Of a stretch of 64,000 nucleotides of DNA, positions 60,767 to 64,000 are shown one piece after another. The position numbers and the translations under genes were made by a program. The notes under the pieces are model-generated. The model saw only the letters and a program-made list of their open reading frames with translations. It did not search any database and was not told the origin of the DNA. Source of the DNA: Gp6-AA45 sp035652075 (lineage in GTDB: Bacteria; Acidobacteriota; Vicinamibacteria; Vicinamibacterales; CAVVIG01); the NCBI GenBank assembly GCA_035652075.1, contig DASREL010000110.1:62001-126000 (forward strand). The letters are read 5' to 3'. Every line of letters starts with the position of its first letter. Position 1 is the first letter of the stretch.

Positions 60767-62116
60767 ATGTCAGACACGACCTCTAAGCCCGCGCTGCATG
60801 GCGGACTGAGCACCGTCGAGTACTTCACGTTTGGCTTCGGGACGATGATCGGCGTCGGCTGGCTCGTGCTGATGGACGACTGGCTGTCGCGCGGCGGGCC
60901 CGGCGGCGGCATGCTCGGCTTCCTGATCGGCGGCCTGCTCCTCTTCCCGATCGCGCACACCTACGGCCGTCTCGTGCAGCGCATCCGTGATGCGGGCGCC
61001 GAGATCGCGTACACCGAAGGCGTCTTTCCGGCTCCGGTCAGCTTCGCCGCCGGGTGGACGATGATCCTGTCGTACGCGATCGTGTGTCCCTGGGAAGCAG
61101 TCGCGACCGGCAATCTGCTCGCGCGCGTCTTTCCCGCGCTCAATTCATTCCAGCTCTACGTCGTCGGCGGCTCACCGATCTACGCGCCGCGGCTCGCGGT
61201 CGGCATCGCGCTCACGCTGCTGGTCGTCATCGTCAACTACCGCGGGATCAAACCGAGCGGCGTGTTCCAGGACGTGATGACGTTCGGCCTGCTGATCACG
61301 TTCGTGATCTTCACGGCGCTCGGGTTCATGCGCGGGTCGACAGCGAACATGCATCCGCTGTTTGCGCAGACGGGCAGCGCGGGGGCGTGGCTGTCGATTT
61401 TTCTCGTGATGCAGATCGTGCCCTACTTCATGACCGGCTTCGAGTCGGTCGCGAAAGGATCCGAGGAAGCACAGAGCGGATTCGACCCGCGCAACTTCAC
61501 GAAGGCGATCTACGCCGCGCTGATTGCCGGCTTCGTGTTCTACGTCCTGATCGTGGCGGTCGTGACGTACGTGTACCCGTGGCAGGAGATTGTGTCGGGC
61601 CACGTGCGCACTGAAGTGGCGTTCGAGCGCACGTTCGGATCGCACGGGATCGCGCAACTGATTCTCTTCGGCGCGTTTTTGTCGCTGCTGAAAATCTTCA
61701 ACGGTAACTTCGTCGCGGCGACGCGCATGCTGTACGCGATGGGCCGCCGGAATCTCGTCCATCCGTCGCTCGGCCGGGTGCACGTGGAGTTCGGCACGCC
61801 GGTCGTCGCGATCACGATGATGGGGATCCTGACCGTGGCCGCCGCGATGTTCGGCGACGCGATCCTCGTACCGATTACCGAAGTCGGATCGCTCGCGGTC
61901 GGAGTCGGCTGGTTGTCCGCATGCGCGGCGTACCTCGTACGCCGTGACGCGCACGAATCGGCCGCGATGGCCATCGTGGGCGCGCTCGTCAGCGTCGCGA
62001 TCGTCTTGATGAAAGCCGTCCCGCAAGTACCGGGCAGCTTCACGGCAGCGGAATGGACGGCGTTCGCCGCGTGGTCAGGCCTTGGACTGCTCTTCTGGGT
62101 CGGTCGTCGCCGCTAA
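60767..62116 (+). CDS. APC family amino-acid/polyamine permease
   Basis: This 449-residue protein has about 12 TM helices. The first, GGLSTVEYFTFGFGTMIGVGW, has the unwound GFGTMIGVGW segment of APC transporters, and FMTGFESVAKGSEEA is the helix 6 motif. It carries amino acids or amines across the membrane, and its divergent neighbour is an agmatinase, so agmatine or polyamine transport is possible. The ATG at 60767 is preferred to the upstream frame, which is a repeat. Its 3' end overlaps the thioredoxin-fold gene by 42 bp. Confidence 0.9.
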   Translation: MSDTTSKPALHGGLSTVEYFTFGFGTMIGVGWLVLMDDWLSRGGPGGGMLGFLIGGLLLFPIAHTYGRLVQRIRDAGAEIAYTEGVFPAPVSFAAGWTMILSYAIVCPWEAVATGNLLARVFPALNSFQLYVVGGSPIYAPRLAVGIALTLLVVIVNYRGIKPSGVFQDVMTFGLLITFVIFTALGFMRGSTANMHPLFAQTGSAGAWLSIFLVMQIVPYFMTGFESVAKGSEEAQSGFDPRNFTKAIYAALIAGFVFYVLIVAVVTYVYPWQEIVSGHVRTEVAFERTFGSHGIAQLILFGAFLSLLKIFNGNFVAATRMLYAMGRRNLVHPSLGRVHVEFGTPVVAITMMGILTVAAAMFGDAILVPITEVGSLAVGVGWLSACAAYLVRRDAHESAAMAIVGALVSVAIVLMKAVPQVPGSFTAAEWTAFAAWSGLGLLFWVGRRR

Positions 62117-62758
62117 GACCTGTTCGACGAAAGGGTCTTGCGGGATACCGCCGAGAATTTCGACGCGATCGTTGACGACGGTCTTCGGTACGCCGGTCAC
62201 CTGATATTTCCGCGCGAGATCGGGGAACTCGGTCGCTTCGACGGCGACGGCGGTGATGTTCGGATTGGCGAACGCGATTTCGTGCGCGAGGCTGACCGCC
62301 CGCGGACAGTGCGGTCACGTCGGTGTCGTGAACACCTGGATCGTCATCGGCGTGGCGACGGCCGCCAATCGCGCGCGGTTCTCCGCCGTCAGGTTCGTTT
62401 CGCGGCCGCCGACGAGCAGGACCGCCTGCACGAGCGAGATGAACTCGTAGCCAGCCGGCGTACCGATGAACCGGATGCGCGAATCGCGATCGGCGCCGTC
62501 CGCGTCCTTGCCGACGATCGCCAGCGCAGGTACGCGATCGACGCCGAACGCTTTGGCTTTGTCGGCATCGAGCACGAGGTTCACTTCCTCGATCGTGATC
62601 TTGTCCGAGAGCAGCGGCAGTTCGTCGATGATCTGCCGCGTCTGCAGGCACGTCTCGCAGCCGAGCGTCTGCGTGAAGAACACGATCTTCACCGCGGAGG
62701 TCATCTCCGAAAACGCGTCGCGCAGTTTCTCCTGATCCCCCGGCGAGAGAAGGCCCAT
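62075..62758 (-). CDS. two-domain thioredoxin-fold oxidoreductase (PDO-like), candidate selenoprotein with in-frame UGA
   Basis: The first half (about 1-120) has KIVFFTQTLGCETCLQTRQI with a CETC site and a cis-proline GVDRVPALAI, a complete first thioredoxin-like domain. The second domain begins MTIQVFTTPT and meets TGA at 62315-62317. The frame then continues PHCPRAVSLAHEIAFANPNI, with cis-proline loop QVTGVPKTVVNDRVEILGG downstream. The active site therefore reads U-P-H-C in place of C-P-H-C. Total 227 residues with Sec at 148; the frame ends at 62075-62077, overlapping the APC gene by 42 bp. A hairpin with a GGUCA loop and bulged U follows the UGA. ATG 62758 has CATAAT six bases upstream. 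Confidence 0.88.
62285..62304 (-). promoter_or_regulatory. candidate bacterial SECIS element of the thioredoxin-fold gene
   Basis: Ten bases after the UGA, CGCGGGC pairs with GCC-U-CGCG: seven base pairs, one bulged U (62289) on the 3' side and a five-base loop GGUCA (62297 to 62293). The loop starts 18 bases after the UGA. A GGUC-type loop and a bulged U are the hallmarks of the E. coli fdhF element that binds SelB, though there the bulge is on the 5' side. Confidence 0.7.
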
Positions 62759-62772
62759 GGATCGATTATGTC

Positions 62773-63249
62773 CTACTTGAAGAGATCGTCGAACGCCCGG
62801 CGGGCGCTGTTGCTCGGACCGATCGTGCTGTTGGCGGATGAGGCAGGTGTCGACGTCTGACGCTCGACCGTTGTCCGCGGCGTAAAGAACTGACAGTCGT
62901 TCTGGCCGTCCTTCGGGGCGACGCGCGCGGTCAACTTCGCGCTCTGCGTGCATTCCCAGCGCGCACTCGTGTCGAACGACACGCATTGTATGCACGCGTG
63001 GAGATCGACGCCGCACTTCGAGCACTTCTCGATGCTGCCGATCGGCAGCGACAGCAGATGGCCGCAACGCGCGCAGCGGCAGACTTCGTGCGCCGCCATC
63101 AGGTTCGGCGTCTTCGGACCGGATGCGTCCTGCAGTTGGCGCCCCGGCGCGCGCTCCGGCGGCGGTTTCGGCGGACGCGGACCTTTCGGCCCGCGCTCAC
63201 GCGAGTCGTCTTGATAGCCGCGCTGTCGGTACTTGCGCTCGTCGCTCAT
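62773..63249 (-). CDS. zinc-ribbon protein of unknown function
   Basis: This 158-residue protein has a charged, proline-rich N-terminus (about 1-50) and then cysteine pairs CRCARCGHLL, KCSKCGVDLH and ACIQCVSFD, which could bind one or two zinc ions. Two more cysteines occur in WECTQSAK and NDCQFF. No known family recalled. Its ATG overlaps the stop of the MetX-like hydrolase (ATGA), and the PDO-like gene starts 14 bp after its stop, so the three are probably one transcript. Confidence 0.75.
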   Translation of the reverse strand: MSDERKYRQRGYQDDSRERGPKGPRPPKPPPERAPGRQLQDASGPKTPNLMAAHEVCRCARCGHLLSLPIGSIEKCSKCGVDLHACIQCVSFDTSARWECTQSAKLTARVAPKDGQNDCQFFTPRTTVERQTSTPASSANSTIGPSNSARRAFDDLFK

Positions 63250-64000
63250 TGAGAATTGACCGGCGTCAACTCGCCCATGAACTCCGCGAGGTACTTGCCC
63301 CAGATGGCCGGCAACGAATGCGTCCCGTGTCCGCGCGTCTGCTCGGTCGTCGGCAACAGGACGTAGCGGCCGTGCTTCACGCGCGGCATCAGCTTCTCCA
63401 TCAAGCCCAGCTCCGGCGGATTCACGACATCGTCCGCCGAGTTGATCGCCAGCAGATGCGTCGTGATCTTCTCCAGGTTCGGCGATGGATCGTAATCGCG
63501 CGATGCGTTGAACTGGTAGAGCATGTCGTTCGCGTCGGTGTTCGCGAGCCGCGTTTTGATCTGGTTTTCGTACCACTGGTCGGCCGCGTCGCGCGTCGGC
63601 CCGGAGCGGTGCCAGCCGATCGGGCTGCTGGTCATCATCATCAGGCTGTTCAGCGCCGAGACGAGACCGTCGTGCGGTTCGTCGGTGTAGTCGCCATTCT
63701 TGTATGCCGGGTCGTGCGTGATTGCGTCGATGATCATGCGGCGCATGACGCGGTTGCGGCCGGCGATTTGCGTCGGCGCGCTCGCGAGCGGCACGAGGCC
63801 ATCCACGAAGTCAGGATACATCTCGCCCCACACCCAGCAGTGCATCGCACCCATCGAGGTGCCGAGCACCAAGCGCAGATGATTCACCTTCAGTCCGTCG
63901 ACGAGCAACTCGTGCTGCGATCGAACCATGTCGTCATAGGTGTATTTCGGGAAGCGCGCGTGCAGTCCGTCGCTCGGCTTCGACGACTTCCCGTGACCGA
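63246..64000 (-). CDS. alpha/beta hydrolase, homoserine O-acetyltransferase-like (5' end outside window)
   Basis: At least 251 residues of a MetX-like alpha/beta hydrolase. Upstream of the first in-frame ATG (63929) the frame continues to the window edge as GHGKSSKPSDGLHARFPKYT, a known family stretch, so the gene is cut at its 5' end. The nucleophile elbow is LGTSMGAMHCWVW, the acid lies in INSADDVVNPPE and the histidine in RGHGTHSLP. Acyl transfer to homoserine or simple ester hydrolysis cannot be separated from this part. It overlaps the zinc-ribbon gene by ATGA. Confidence 0.88.
   Translation of the reverse strand, partial: GHGKSSKPSDGLHARFPKYTYDDMVRSQHELLVDGLKVNHLRLVLGTSMGAMHCWVWGEMYPDFVDGLVPLASAPTQIAGRNRVMRRMIIDAITHDPAYKNGDYTDEPHDGLVSALNSLMMMTSSPIGWHRSGPTRDAADQWYENQIKTRLANTDANDMLYQFNASRDYDPSPNLEKITTHLLAINSADDVVNPPELGLMEKLMPRVKHGRYVLLPTTEQTRGHGTHSLPAIWGKYLAEFMGELTPVNSQ

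Noticed and set aside
1..64000. General reassignment of UGA to an amino acid
   Set aside because: Many genes stop at TGA in coupled ATGA or GTGA junctions (for example 3645, 36321, 51033), so UGA is a normal stop except at the two redox sites.
1..64000. tRNA, rRNA, IS elements or prophage
   Set aside because: No cloverleaf-like sequence, rRNA stretch, transposase, integrase or structural phage gene was seen; gaps are short and are filled by repeats or promoters.

Overview
The window looks like chromosomal DNA of an acidobacterium, most likely of the Vicinamibacteria type. The grounds are GC-rich, tightly packed genes; three very large orphan MacB/FtsX-type permeases (ADOP family), one led by a PadR regulator; an Oar-like TonB-dependent receptor; several S9, S41/tricorn-like, M16, M28 and M61 secreted peptidases; a BNR-repeat protein; and a Pkn-type kinase fused to a beta-propeller. 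This is inference from gene content. No rRNA, tRNA, IS element, prophage or CRISPR array was seen, so this is ordinary core or accessory chromosome.

Layout. 1-5.6 kb (minus): a two-subunit TPP decarboxylase-like enzyme, a secreted carboxylesterase, an amidase, an M28-like protein and a methyltransferase. 5.6-12.1 kb: two ADOP permeases around an isocitrate lyase/PEP mutase superfamily protein, headed by PadR with a large dyad at its start. 12.2-17.1 kb (minus): a single-domain TonB protein, a BNR-repeat protein and a phosphoesterase. 17.1-23.7 kb (plus): a third ADOP permease, an M20 amidohydrolase, a kinase-propeller fusion and a small membrane protein. 23.7-34.9 kb (minus): tricorn-like protease, ECF sigma with FecR-like partner, S9 peptidase, two LolA-like paralogues, purK and purE. 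35-49.3 kb (plus): M16 active/inactive pair, DUF4139 protein, NTF2-like protein, S9 peptidase, then an overlapping chain of ABC ATPase, permease, LamG-like protein, TonB receptor and ferric-reductase-like protein. 49.3-52.9 kb (minus): rhodanese, argH, a 27-residue membrane peptide and a sodium:solute symporter. 52.9-64 kb: FAD oxidase, malic enzyme, M61 peptidase, SGNH esterase, agmatinase, amino-acid permease, thioredoxin-fold protein, zinc-ribbon protein and a MetX-like hydrolase.

The main discovery is a pair of probable selenoproteins that a standard gene caller truncates. A rhodanese (52484-52900) and a two-domain thioredoxin-fold protein (62075-62758) each contain one in-frame UGA exactly where the fold expects an active-site cysteine. 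In both cases the fold's essential downstream half continues in frame, and a stem-loop lies where a bacterial SECIS element should be. The one in the thioredoxin-fold gene has a GGUC-containing loop and a single bulged U, like the classic E. coli element. The rhodanese extension ends in a GTGA overlap with argH.

A second theme is dispersed palindromes. A REP-like family with the core GCAGGCCTTCAGGCCTGC supplies the TAG stop codon of three genes. It is also embedded in frame in others, including a signal-peptide cleavage region, and a related pair sits in the linker of a FecR-like protein. Short-unit repeat families with paired inverted arms fill most of the few intergenic gaps. Many genes look leaderless, with a -10 hexamer a few bases before the start codon, sometimes shared by divergent genes or overlapping the previous stop.
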